From the NCBI GenBank assembly GCA_002169115.2, contig NHJS02000018.1, forward strand, positions 1 through 6,676: a stretch of 6,676 nt of DNA, written 5' to 3'. Shown one piece after another: positions 1 to 6,100 of the stretch. The notes under the pieces are model-generated. The model saw only the letters and a list, made by a program, of their open reading frames with translations. It was not told the origin of the DNA and searched no databases. The stretch comes from a bacterium TMED221 (GTDB lineage: Bacteria; Actinomycetota; Acidimicrobiia; Actinomarinales; Actinomarinaceae). Within the stretch, counting starts at the first letter, position 1. Each line of letters starts with the position of its first letter. Position numbers and translations under genes: made by a program.

Positions 1-106
1 CTGATATAGCAACTTGTTGCTTCTCATTAATTAGAAATGGGGTGGAAATATAAGAAAAAACCACAACAAAAGTTAAGAGATACAATACATTTTTCAAATT
101 ATTCAT
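1..106 (-). CDS. N-terminus of an unidentified membrane-anchored or secreted protein, divergent from lexA (partial)
   Basis: Thirty-five codons are visible before the window edge, beginning at an ATG (bases 106–104, minus strand). The peptide starts MNNLKNVLYLLTFVVVFSYI, a short charged N-terminus followed by a hydrophobic stretch (about residues 7–25), then a polar segment. This looks like a signal anchor or signal peptide, so the rest is probably outside the cytoplasm. The start is supported by a TAATCT −10-like hexamer six bases upstream, as for other genes here. The family cannot be identified from this fragment. In mycobacteria and corynebacteria the gene divergent from lexA is an SOS-induced, membrane-anchored cell-wall or division protein (Rv2719c, divS). 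The same position, topology and a shared operator make a similar role plausible here, but that is inference from context only. Confidence 0.6.
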   Translation of the reverse strand, partial: MNNLKNVLYLLTFVVVFSYISTPFLINEKQQVAIS

Positions 107-112
107 AATTTA

Positions 113-118
113 AGATTA
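113..118 (-). promoter_or_regulatory. candidate −10 element (TAATCT) of the gene divergent from lexA
   Basis: Read on the minus strand, TAATCT fits the TANNNT −10 pattern and is separated from the ATG by exactly six bases. Transcription would then start at or next to the start codon, giving a leaderless mRNA. No Shine-Dalgarno sequence is seen before this ATG. No convincing −35 hexamer was found. Confidence 0.45.
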
Positions 119-144
119 GAAACTTGGTGTGACACTTTTTATTC

Positions 145-160
145 TCGAACATATGTGCTA
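145..160. promoter_or_regulatory. LexA operator (SOS box) in the lexA promoter
   Basis: TCGAACATATGTGCTA is a near-palindrome matching the Gram-positive/actinobacterial LexA site GAAC-N4-GTTC in seven of eight core positions (147–158; GTGC in place of GTTC). It lies just upstream of, and slightly overlaps, the candidate lexA −10, so bound LexA would block lexA transcription (autorepression). It also sits about 40–55 bases upstream of the divergent start at 106 and could influence that gene. The perfect copy before recA supports the assignment. Confidence 0.75.
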
Positions 161-164
161 TAGT
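159..164 (+). promoter_or_regulatory. candidate extended −10 element (TATAGT) of lexA
   Basis: TATAGT is preceded by TGC, giving an extended −10 (TGn-TATAGT), and ends five bases before the lexA ATG. This spacing places transcription initiation at or within a base or two of the start codon. There is no Shine-Dalgarno sequence before lexA, consistent with leaderless translation. The first two bases overlap the LexA operator. Confidence 0.5.
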
Positions 165-169
165 TTTGT

Positions 170-757
170 ATGAGTAATAAAGCGGAAGAAATATTAGAAT
201 TCATAAACTTCACATTAAAAAATGATGGTTATTCACCATCTGTTAGAGAAATTTGTGAAGCAGTCAATCTAAAATCAACCAGCACAGTTCAATACCACCT
301 AAATAAACTTGAAAAAAAAGGGGTTATAAATAAATCAGAAGGGAAATCGAGATCTCTGCACTTGAATAACTCAATAAGTGAATTCAGAAGTGTTCCGATT
401 GTAGGAGAAATAGCTGCTGGATTACCGCTTAGTGCAGAAGAGAATCAAATTGGTGAACTCCCCTATCCAGAAAGTAATTTTAATGATTCTTTAATAGCGT
501 TAAAGGTTAATGGTGACTCAATGATTGATGCTGGTATACATGATGGAGATCTAGTAGTTGTGGATAAATCAAAAGAACCACTTAATGGAGATATTGGTGC
601 TTTTTTGGTAATGGACACAGAGGCGACAGTTAAATATATAGACATAATAAGAAATAAAAAGTATTTAATCCCAGCTAACAAAGACTATGACAATATTGAG
701 ATAAATGAACATATTAGTGTTGTAGGCAAAGTCGTATCTTTATTTAGAGATATGTAA
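170..757 (+). CDS. lexA: LexA SOS repressor, self-cleaving serine peptidase
   Basis: LexA represses DNA-damage genes and cleaves itself when stimulated by RecA filaments on single-stranded DNA. The 195-residue protein has the usual two domains. The N-terminal winged helix-turn-helix spans about residues 1–65 (YSPSVREICEAVNL, then STSTVQYHLNKLEKKGVI). The S24-type peptidase domain has the scissile Ala83-Gly84 bond in VGEIAAGLPL, the nucleophile Ser117 in GDSMID and the general base Lys155 in EATVKYI, so it should be cleavable. Length is normal (about 200). The ATG at 170 is chosen because it gives the standard N-terminus and follows a well-placed −10. The gene is monocistronic and divergent from an exported-protein gene. 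Its 3' end overlaps dapF on the opposite strand. A LexA operator in its own promoter indicates autoregulation. Confidence 0.97.
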   Translation: MSNKAEEILEFINFTLKNDGYSPSVREICEAVNLKSTSTVQYHLNKLEKKGVINKSEGKSRSLHLNNSISEFRSVPIVGEIAAGLPLSAEENQIGELPYPESNFNDSLIALKVNGDSMIDAGIHDGDLVVVDKSKEPLNGDIGAFLVMDTEATVKYIDIIRNKKYLIPANKDYDNIEINEHISVVGKVVSLFRDM

Positions 758-1478
758 CTGTTCCACTTAAAAATAATTCTTCATTTTTAAATTCGAGATC
801 TAATTCTCCCCCAGGAAACAATATTGTTGTTGGGTTTGAGATTTTATTTTCAGAATATAGGTAATTGAAAAGACATAACGCTCCAGAACCGCAGGCGTCT
901 GTTTCTCCAACTCCCCTTTCAAACACTCTTGTTTTTATAAAGTTATCATTAATTATTTGGTATATTTCTACATTAACTCCATCTAAAAATGTATTAGACA
1001 AAACAACTTTCTTTGAGAAACTTTCCAAATCAAAAGAGTCTACTTCATCAACCTGCACTAAAAAGTGTGGGTTTCCTATTTCTGCTTTAATACCACTAAG
1101 TTCCTCTATGCTAATTGGTTGGTCTGCATAGGTTGGTATGGGAGCACTAACTCTAACAACTGAGTCTTCGATCGTTGCTATGAGATTTCCCACAGGAGCT
1201 TCAACAGTAATTATAGATTCTGTTACTAGCTCGTTATCAAATGCATATTTAGCAGTACATCGCACACCATTTACACATAATTCAGCAGTCGTACCGTCAC
1301 TATTAAAGTAATGCATTTTTACAGTTTGGGTATCAATGGATTCAACGAAAATTACACCATCTACGTCGTAGTCAGAATCTGCAATTAAAGAAATTATCTG
1401 AATTTCAGAAGTTGGACCAGTATATGTGGAAACAATAAAATCATTTCCTGTTCCAGACATGTATGCAAAATTACTCAT
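744..1478 (-). CDS. dapF: diaminopimelate epimerase
   Basis: DapF interconverts LL- and meso-diaminopimelate in the cytoplasm, the last epimerisation step supplying lysine and the peptidoglycan cross-link residue. Both catalytic cysteines are visible: Cys68 in NSDGTTAELCVNGVRC and Cys196 in ERGVGETDACGSGA. The N-terminal GNDF (11–14), the substrate-loop GNPHFLV (135–141) and PGGELDLEF (222–230) also fit. Oddities: the residue after Cys68 is Val where the family signature has Gly (C-G-N-G), the usual R-x-GIGADG stretch is reduced to DVDGVIF, and at 244 residues it is shorter than most homologues (about 270–290). The ATG at 1478 overlaps the last eight bases of miaA, implying translational coupling. 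It gives the expected spacing to GNDF; an internal ATG at 1460 is less likely. It is the last gene of the miaB-miaA-dapF run. A related epimerase/racemase specificity is possible but less likely given the synteny. Confidence 0.93.
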   Translation of the reverse strand: MSNFAYMSGTGNDFIVSTYTGPTSEIQIISLIADSDYDVDGVIFVESIDTQTVKMHYFNSDGTTAELCVNGVRCTAKYAFDNELVTESIITVEAPVGNLIATIEDSVVRVSAPIPTYADQPISIEELSGIKAEIGNPHFLVQVDEVDSFDLESFSKKVVLSNTFLDGVNVEIYQIINDNFIKTRVFERGVGETDACGSGALCLFNYLYSENKISNPTTILFPGGELDLEFKNEELFLSGTVTYL

Positions 1479-2295
1479 GCATTAACTCTATCATTTCCTG
1501 TTTAATAAAATTTGAATCATTTGTAGTGTGACTCACTAAAGACAGTTCTTTTTTGAACCAAGTAATCTGTTTTTTTGCTAATTTATAAGTTTTTTGATTA
1601 ATGTTACTCTCAATGTCTGTGTCTATATTCATTCCGATAGCTTGCATAATTGTTTTTGAAGGATTATTTAATGAACTAAGTTCCTCTGCTAAACCATCTT
1701 CAATCATTTTTTTGGTCCTTTTCTGGATATTTAATTTATAGTCCGGATTATTCCAAAAGATCCCTACATTATCATTTTTAACATTTAGTTTTGGAAATAC
1801 ATACTTTGAATCCTCAAGAAGACTTGCTTCAATGTTTCTAATTAGTCTACGTTTATTCAGCTCAACATTTGGGAGTTCAATTTTATAAATATCATGGAAT
1901 TTTAGTAATTGTCCATAGTTCAATTGTTCAAGTTCAGCGCGAATAGTTGGATCAGTTGGTTTGAATTCAAAGTTTTTAATCATTGATGAAAAATATAGTC
2001 CGGTACCACCTACCGCCAATATGTCTTTCTCAAATGTCATTTTAGGAAAATCAATATCTATCAAATAGTTTAGATAATCAACAACTGAGAAGTTCTGATC
2101 ATGATCAGCTATATCTATTCCTAGATACTGTACTTGTGCTTGCATTACATCTGTAGGTTTAGCGCTTAAAATATCAAGACCCTTATACACGGCCATTGAA
2201 TCTAGTGAAAGAATTGGAATATTACGTTCTATTGCAATCTCATGAGCAACAGAAGATTTACCAGATGAGGTAACACCAGTTAAAAAATATAACAA
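1471..2295 (-). CDS. miaA: tRNA dimethylallyltransferase (isopentenyl-tRNA transferase)
   Basis: MiaA transfers a dimethylallyl group from DMAPP to N6 of A37 in tRNAs reading UNN codons. The product i6A37 is the substrate of MiaB, encoded just upstream. Motifs appear in order: a P-loop GVTSSGKSS (7–15), the catalytic Asp32 within LDSMAVYKGLDILSAKPT (31–48), GGTGLYF (96–102), NKRRLIRNIEASL (147–159), the GLAEE segment (201–205), MQAIGM (217–222) and KKQITWFKK (241–249). The 274 residues are shorter than the usual 300–315. The start is TTG (2295–2293), directly after the miaB TAA with no gap and in the same frame. No ATG or GTG lies before the P-loop, so TTG is the only reasonable start. There is no Shine-Dalgarno site, so initiation probably depends on ribosomes terminating on miaB. 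GLDILSAKP differs slightly from the common GMDIGTAKP. Confidence 0.95.
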   Translation of the reverse strand: MLYFLTGVTSSGKSSVAHEIAIERNIPILSLDSMAVYKGLDILSAKPTDVMQAQVQYLGIDIADHDQNFSVVDYLNYLIDIDFPKMTFEKDILAVGGTGLYFSSMIKNFEFKPTDPTIRAELEQLNYGQLLKFHDIYKIELPNVELNKRRLIRNIEASLLEDSKYVFPKLNVKNDNVGIFWNNPDYKLNIQKRTKKMIEDGLAEELSSLNNPSKTIMQAIGMNIDTDIESNINQKTYKLAKKQITWFKKELSLVSHTTNDSNFIKQEMIELMHE

Positions 2296-3672
2296 TTAAA
2301 CAGGTACCGCGGATAATGCAAACGGAGTTGCATCAGTTATTTTTACTTTAATAAAATCTCCGATTTGAACATTTTCCGATGAAATGTGAGTTGTTTGTCC
2401 TCCATCTATTTTTCCACTGAGAAATTCATCTGTTTTTTTTGAATATTTCTCAATTAATAAATCTTGTTGTGTTCCTATGAATCTTTTGTATCGTTGATGA
2501 CTTATCTCAGTTTGAAGTTGTTTTAATTCCATAAAACGTGAATCAATCGTAGCTTTTTCAACAAAGTCATCTTCCATGTAGTTTGCTTTTGTTCCGGGAC
2601 GTGGAGAAAATTTGAACATATAAACTGCATCAAATTTACCTTCTGTAATAACTTTAAGTGTTTCTTCAAAATCTTTATCTGTTTCACCAGGAAAACCGAC
2701 AATTATATCTGTTGTTAGGGAAACATCTGCAATAGTATCTTTAGCTAAATTAAGTTTTTCCATATATTTTTCTTGGGTGTATCCACGTTGCATATTTCTT
2801 AATATCTTATTACTTCCACTTTGCAAGGGCATGTGGATCTGTTTTGATACTTTTGATAGGTCATTAACAGCTTGTAAAGTGTGTTCTTTGAAATCTTTAG
2901 GATGTGGTGAGGTGAAGCGTATACGTTTCAGATCCTCAACTTCATTTAATTCGGTCAATAGTTCTGTAAAATAGGGTTTCGAGGATCCGTTTATTCTCAA
3001 GTCTCTTCCATAAGAATTAACATTCTGACCTAACAGTGTTACTTCTTTTACACCACTATGGACCATTGCTTTAGCTTCGTTAACAATATCAGAAGGTCTT
3101 CTACTAATTTCTGGACCACGGACAGAAGGAACAATGCAAAATGTACAACTATTGTTACATCCTATTTGTATTGTTAGCCATGCTGAAACTTCTGATTCAC
3201 GAATAGATGGTGCATCAGTTGGTAGAGATTGTATCTCATCAATAACTTCAGTTACTGGACCCCAGTCTTCAGTTTGATTTAAAAGATTGACTATATTAGT
3301 AAGATTATGAGTTCCTATAACTACATCCACCCAAGGAGCTCTCTGTCTAACTAATTCTTTATCTTTCTGGGCAGCACAACCACCAACAAGAAGTTTTCTT
3401 TTAGGTTTTTCACCTTTCCATTTTTTAAGTTGTCCGAGTGTACCGTACAATTTATCATCTGCATTTTCACGAATAGTACATGTATTTACAAATAGAACAT
3501 CTGCATCATCGACCGATGATGCTTTTTGCATTCCATCGTATTCAAACAATCCAGCAATACGTTCTGAATCGTGTTCATTCATTTGGCATCCAAATGTTTT
3601 TACAAAATAGTTGAGGCCGCTTCTAGATGGCTTCGCTTTTATTGTTTTGGTTAATTCAACTGTTGATTTCAC
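2296..3672 (-). CDS. miaB: tRNA-2-methylthio-N6-dimethylallyladenosine synthase (radical SAM methylthiotransferase)
   Basis: MiaB is a two-[4Fe-4S]-cluster radical SAM enzyme that adds a methylthio group to C2 of i6A37 in tRNA, acting after MiaA. The N-terminal UPF0004 domain carries its three cluster cysteines, Cys29 (KTFGCQMNEHDSERIAG), Cys65 (FVNTCTIREN) and Cys99 (VGGCAAQKD). The radical SAM core has CNNSCTFC with Cys172, Cys176 and Cys179. A C-terminal TRAM RNA-binding domain occupies about residues 390–458. Length (458) is normal. The start is GTG (3672–3670). The first 20 residues are a non-conserved extension, but no ATG occurs between the upstream stop and KTFGCQ. A perfect TATAAT six bases before the GTG suggests its own leaderless transcript besides read-through from recA. 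The stop abuts the miaA start. In most actinobacteria recX lies between recA and this gene; here it is absent. Confidence 0.97.
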   Translation of the reverse strand: MKSTVELTKTIKAKPSRSGLNYFVKTFGCQMNEHDSERIAGLFEYDGMQKASSVDDADVLFVNTCTIRENADDKLYGTLGQLKKWKGEKPKRKLLVGGCAAQKDKELVRQRAPWVDVVIGTHNLTNIVNLLNQTEDWGPVTEVIDEIQSLPTDAPSIRESEVSAWLTIQIGCNNSCTFCIVPSVRGPEISRRPSDIVNEAKAMVHSGVKEVTLLGQNVNSYGRDLRINGSSKPYFTELLTELNEVEDLKRIRFTSPHPKDFKEHTLQAVNDLSKVSKQIHMPLQSGSNKILRNMQRGYTQEKYMEKLNLAKDTIADVSLTTDIIVGFPGETDKDFEETLKVITEGKFDAVYMFKFSPRPGTKANYMEDDFVEKATIDSRFMELKQLQTEISHQRYKRFIGTQQDLLIEKYSKKTDEFLSGKIDGGQTTHISSENVQIGDFIKVKITDATPFALSAVPV

Positions 3673-3678
3673 AGTTAA

Positions 3679-3684
3679 ATTATA
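3679..3684 (-). promoter_or_regulatory. candidate −10 element (TATAAT) driving miaB-miaA-dapF
   Basis: On the minus strand a perfect TATAAT is followed by TTAACT and then the miaB GTG. The six-base spacing would place the transcription start on or next to the GTG. No ribosome-binding site precedes miaB. The same hexamer-to-start distance recurs upstream of cinA and the selenoprotein gene. The 37-base recA-miaB gap is otherwise AT-rich and has no G+C-rich hairpin, so read-through from recA is also likely. AT-richness makes a chance TATAAT possible; the exact spacing is the main support. Confidence 0.5.
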
Positions 3685-3709
3685 TGAATGTTTTTAAAAA
3701 ATATATATA

Positions 3710-4774
3710 TTATTTTTCTTTATTAGAAGCTTTGGCCTCTTTTGTTTCTTCAGGCTCCTCAGTTGCTTCTTCATCAGAGTCAGATTCAATCATACCAACA
3801 GCTTTGTAAACATCATTTTCAAGTTGTAATGCTAAGTCTGGATTTTCCCTCAAGTAGTTCTTAGAGTTTTCTTTACCCTGTCCTAGCTGAACATCATCAT
3901 AAGTAAACCAGGCTCCACCTTTACGTACTATTCCATGTTCTACACCAACGTCTAATAAACTACCTTCTCTTGATATTCCTTTACCAAACATAATGTCAAA
4001 TTGTGCTTCTTTGAATGGTGGAGCTACTTTATTTTTAACTATCTTAGCTCTAACTCTATTACCAATCATTTCGGCACCAACTTTAAGGGTTTCTATTCTT
4101 CTAATGTCTATGCGTACTGAGGCATAAAATTTTAGTGCTCTACCACCGCTTGTAGTTTCTGGAGATCCCCACATAACACCAATTTTTTCTCGAATTTGAT
4201 TTATAAAAATTACGGTTGTTTGTGTTTTATTTATAGAACCTGTTAATTTACGTAATGCTTGGGACATCAACCGTGCTTGTAATCCGACATGGGATTGACC
4301 CATTTCGCCATCAATTTCAGCTTTTGGAACCAATGCTGCAACTGAATCAATTACAACAATGTCGACACCACCTGATTCAATAAGCATATCAGCTATTTCA
4401 AGGGCTTGTTCACCTGTTTCTGGTTGAGAGACTAGTAATTCGTCTATGTCTACTCCAAGAGCTGCTGCATAAACTGGATCAAGCGCGTGCTCAGCATCGA
4501 TAAATGCAGCTACACCGCCAGCTTTTTGAGCTTCAGCTGCAACATGTAGTGATAATGTTGTCTTACCTGAGCTTTCTGGTCCATATATCTCAACTACTCT
4601 TCCTTTAGGAATACCACCTATGCCTAAAGCTAGATCAATAGATAATGCTCCAGTTGAGATTGCTGGTATTTTCTTAATATCAGCTGATCCGAGTTTCATC
4701 AAAGAGCCTTCACCAAATTGTTTTTCAATCTGATCGAATACTGTATCTAGTTTTTTTGCCCTGTCTTTATCCAT
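3710..4774 (-). CDS. recA: RecA recombinase / SOS co-protease
   Basis: RecA forms ATP-dependent filaments on single-stranded DNA, drives homologous pairing and strand exchange, and activates LexA self-cleavage. At 354 residues it has normal length and no intein. Visible motifs are the Walker A GPESSGKT (65–72), AEHALDP (94–100), the Walker B region [14 protein letters not shown] (137–150), loop-1 region [20 protein letters not shown] (157–176), [20 protein letters not shown] (192–211) and a very acidic C-terminal tail from about residue 327. The ATG at 4774 gives the standard N-terminus and is preceded by a strong Shine-Dalgarno sequence, AGGAGAG. Upstream is a perfect LexA operator. Downstream, miaB follows after 37 bases in place of the usual recX. 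Confidence 0.99.
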   Translation of the reverse strand: MDKDRAKKLDTVFDQIEKQFGEGSLMKLGSADIKKIPAISTGALSIDLALGIGGIPKGRVVEIYGPESSGKTTLSLHVAAEAQKAGGVAAFIDAEHALDPVYAAALGVDIDELLVSQPETGEQALEIADMLIESGGVDIVVIDSVAALVPKAEIDGEMGQSHVGLQARLMSQALRKLTGSINKTQTTVIFINQIREKIGVMWGSPETTSGGRALKFYASVRIDIRRIETLKVGAEMIGNRVRAKIVKNKVAPPFKEAQFDIMFGKGISREGSLLDVGVEHGIVRKGGAWFTYDDVQLGQGKENSKNYLRENPDLALQLENDVYKAVGMIESDSDEEATEEPEETKEAKASNKEK

Positions 4775-4777
4775 TTT

Positions 4778-4784
4778 CTCTCCT
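4778..4784 (-). promoter_or_regulatory. strong Shine-Dalgarno sequence of recA
   Basis: AGGAGAG on the minus strand lies three bases before the recA ATG (AGGAG core five bases away). It fixes the recA start. recA is thus the exception among complete genes here: it has a 5' leader of roughly 30–50 bases and a good ribosome-binding site, while most others lack one. Confidence 0.85.
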
Positions 4785-4827
4785 AATTAGATTAATTAAT
4801 TTATATTAAAACATCTTGATAAGACAA

Positions 4828-4856
4828 ATTTTACTAGAACATTTGTTCTAATACAA
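4828..4856 (-). promoter_or_regulatory. candidate SOS-controlled recA promoter (TTGTAT – 17 bases – TAAAAT)
   Basis: On the minus strand TTGTAT (4856–4851) and TAAAAT (4833–4828; five of six matches to TATAAT) are separated by exactly 17 bases, and the 17-base spacer is occupied by the LexA operator. LexA bound here would exclude RNA polymerase. The −35 lies in the last codons of cinA, so recA can be transcribed independently of cinA. A second possible promoter, TTGTCT – 16 bases – TATAAA, lies just downstream in the leader and would be a less tightly repressed alternative. Confidence 0.6.
4835..4850. promoter_or_regulatory. LexA operator (SOS box) of recA, perfect palindrome
   Basis: TAGAACATTTGTTCTA is a palindrome with perfect six-base arms and a perfect match to the GAAC-N4-GTTC LexA consensus of Gram-positive and actinobacterial species. 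It lies 61 bases upstream of the recA ATG and contains the TAG stop codon of cinA. Together with the lexA operator it shows that the lexA/recA SOS circuit is intact. Confidence 0.92.
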
Positions 4857-6053
4857 GTTTTTAACAAATTTAATAAGTTCCCATAAAGCTTTATTTACCG
4901 CTCTTTGAATAATTTCTTCTCTGTTTCCGTTAAGTTTATGTTTAGTTGATACTAATTTGTCATTATTCGAAATAGTTATAAATATCTCACCAATACCATA
5001 TTTACTTGAGGATATGGGGCCAGCCTCTCCTAATATTGTAAGATTTAGATCACTTGTATAATCTAGTAATGCCTTTTCAGATAAAACTTCAGTTACTTGC
5101 GGCCAATTTTTTAAATTAATATCATTTTCTAATAGTAATTTTTTTGCCGCATTTGTATAGACAATGGAACTACCCTTTAACACTTTGCTAGATCCTGGAT
5201 TTTTAGTTAATCTTGCGGAAAGCTCTCCCCCAGTTACACTTTCGACAAAAGATAATGTAAGTTCCTTTTCTAAAAGAAGATTAAGAAGAATTCTGGAAAT
5301 ATCAATATTTTCATAAGCAATTATGTCATCTGTGAAAGTATCTCTCAGATTTTGCAAAAAGGATTCTTCTTGATTATTAGTAATAGTATTTTTATCGTAT
5401 CTTAATTTGATAATTCCTTTACTGGCTAGATAAGCAATATCAATTGCTTCTGGTTTAAATTTGTTAATTTCTTGAGCTAAAGATGATTCTGCTTGATTGT
5501 AAAATAAAATAAATTGATAATTTTTTACCTTACCACTAGATTCTTTCATAACCCTAGGTATCAATTCGTCTTGAACTAATGGGATGAATTCTCTCGGTGG
5601 TCCAGGTAATATGAATATTTTTTTATTATCTACTTCCATCAAAGAACCTGGGGCAGTTCCTTGAGTGTTTTTTAACTTCGTAGAATTCTTAGGAAGAAGT
5701 GCTTGTTTAACATTTGTCTCTGGCATCATTAGCCCCCGAGCTTGCCATCTTTTTTTCATAAACTGAACATGGGCTTCATCAAGTTCGAGGTCAATATTAA
5801 GGTACTCTGCAATAACCTCTCGTGTGATATCGTCTTCTGTGGGACCAAGACCTCCACAAGTGACAACAACATCACAAAGATTATATAAATATGCGAACCC
5901 AGCAATTATCTCTTCGTCGATATCTGACACTGTCACTTCATGAGTGAGTGTGTTACCTGAATTGTATAATTCAGAACCAAGTTTTGCTAGGTTGGTATTT
6001 ACAGTATCACCTAATAGAATTTCAGTTCCAACAGATAAAAGCCCAATTTTCAT
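4848..6053 (-). CDS. cinA: CinA family protein (competence/damage-inducible; nucleotide-pyrophosphatase-type domain plus NMN deamidase-type domain)
   Basis: CinA proteins join an N-terminal MoaB/MoCF-like domain, with ADP-ribose/NAD pyrophosphatase activity in studied members, to a C-terminal PncC-type NMN deamidase domain used in pyridine nucleotide salvage. The N-terminal half is well conserved: GTEILLG (9–15), CGGLGPTEDD (66–75), NTQGTAPG (129–136) and LPGPPREF (149–156). The C-terminal domain (about 255–401) has ESVTGGELSARL with the expected Ser272, and YTNAAK (299–304). It is diverged: Val replaces the common Cys of SCTGG, and the usual TGIAGPGG loop reads LGEAGPISSS, so deamidase activity is uncertain. 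Length 401 is slightly below the usual 410–430. The ATG at 6053 follows a −10-like TATCCT by six bases, with no Shine-Dalgarno site. cinA directly before recA is typical of actinobacteria and firmicutes. Its stop lies inside the recA LexA operator. Confidence 0.93.
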   Translation of the reverse strand: MKIGLLSVGTEILLGDTVNTNLAKLGSELYNSGNTLTHEVTVSDIDEEIIAGFAYLYNLCDVVVTCGGLGPTEDDITREVIAEYLNIDLELDEAHVQFMKKRWQARGLMMPETNVKQALLPKNSTKLKNTQGTAPGSLMEVDNKKIFILPGPPREFIPLVQDELIPRVMKESSGKVKNYQFILFYNQAESSLAQEINKFKPEAIDIAYLASKGIIKLRYDKNTITNNQEESFLQNLRDTFTDDIIAYENIDISRILLNLLLEKELTLSFVESVTGGELSARLTKNPGSSKVLKGSSIVYTNAAKKLLLENDINLKNWPQVTEVLSEKALLDYTSDLNLTILGEAGPISSSKYGIGEIFITISNNDKLVSTKHKLNGNREEIIQRAVNKALWELIKFVKNLY

Positions 6054-6059
6054 AACTGT

Positions 6060-6065
6060 AGGATA
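6060..6065 (-). promoter_or_regulatory. candidate extended −10 element (TATCCT) of cinA
   Basis: On the minus strand TGT-TATCCT forms an extended −10 and is six bases before the cinA ATG, predicting a leaderless transcript. It is back-to-back with the candidate promoter of the divergent thioredoxin-fold gene within a 47-base intergenic region. Confidence 0.5.
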
Positions 6066-6088
6066 ACAATGTTTAATCCATATATAAG

Positions 6089-6094
6089 TAGAAT
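6089..6094 (+). promoter_or_regulatory. candidate −10 element (TAGAAT) of the thioredoxin-fold selenoprotein gene
   Basis: TAGAAT matches TATAAT at five of six positions and ends six bases before the ATG at 6101, the same geometry as cinA and miaB. A weak GGA four bases before the ATG is a poor ribosome-binding site, so leaderless initiation is the simpler reading. TATATA/TATAAG at 6081–6088 is an alternative −10. Confidence 0.45.
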
Positions 6095-6100
6095 TGGATC

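Noticed and set aside
463..681. 72-residue minus-strand ORF inside lexA
   Set aside because: It is antisense to the conserved LexA peptidase domain and has no independent start signal or family resemblance.
865..1131. 88-residue ORF on the plus strand inside dapF
   Set aside because: It is antisense to a well-supported dapF, has low-complexity composition, and lacks recognisable motifs.
2777..2974. 65-residue plus-strand ORF inside miaB
   Set aside because: It is a shadow of the radical SAM coding region on the other strand.
3694..3716. TA-repeat tract between recA and miaB as a possible terminator or repeat element
   Set aside because: It is a simple AT run without a G+C-containing stem followed by T residues, expected in a low-G+C spacer.
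3627..3809. 60-residue plus-strand ORF spanning the miaB-recA gap
   Set aside because: It overlaps the start of miaB and the acidic tail of recA on the opposite strand. The hydrophobic start arises from antisense AT-rich sequence, and no ribosome-binding site is present.
3710..4774. Possible intein in recA, as seen in some actinobacteria
   Set aside because: The frame is 354 residues with all RecA motifs contiguous and no inserted sequence.
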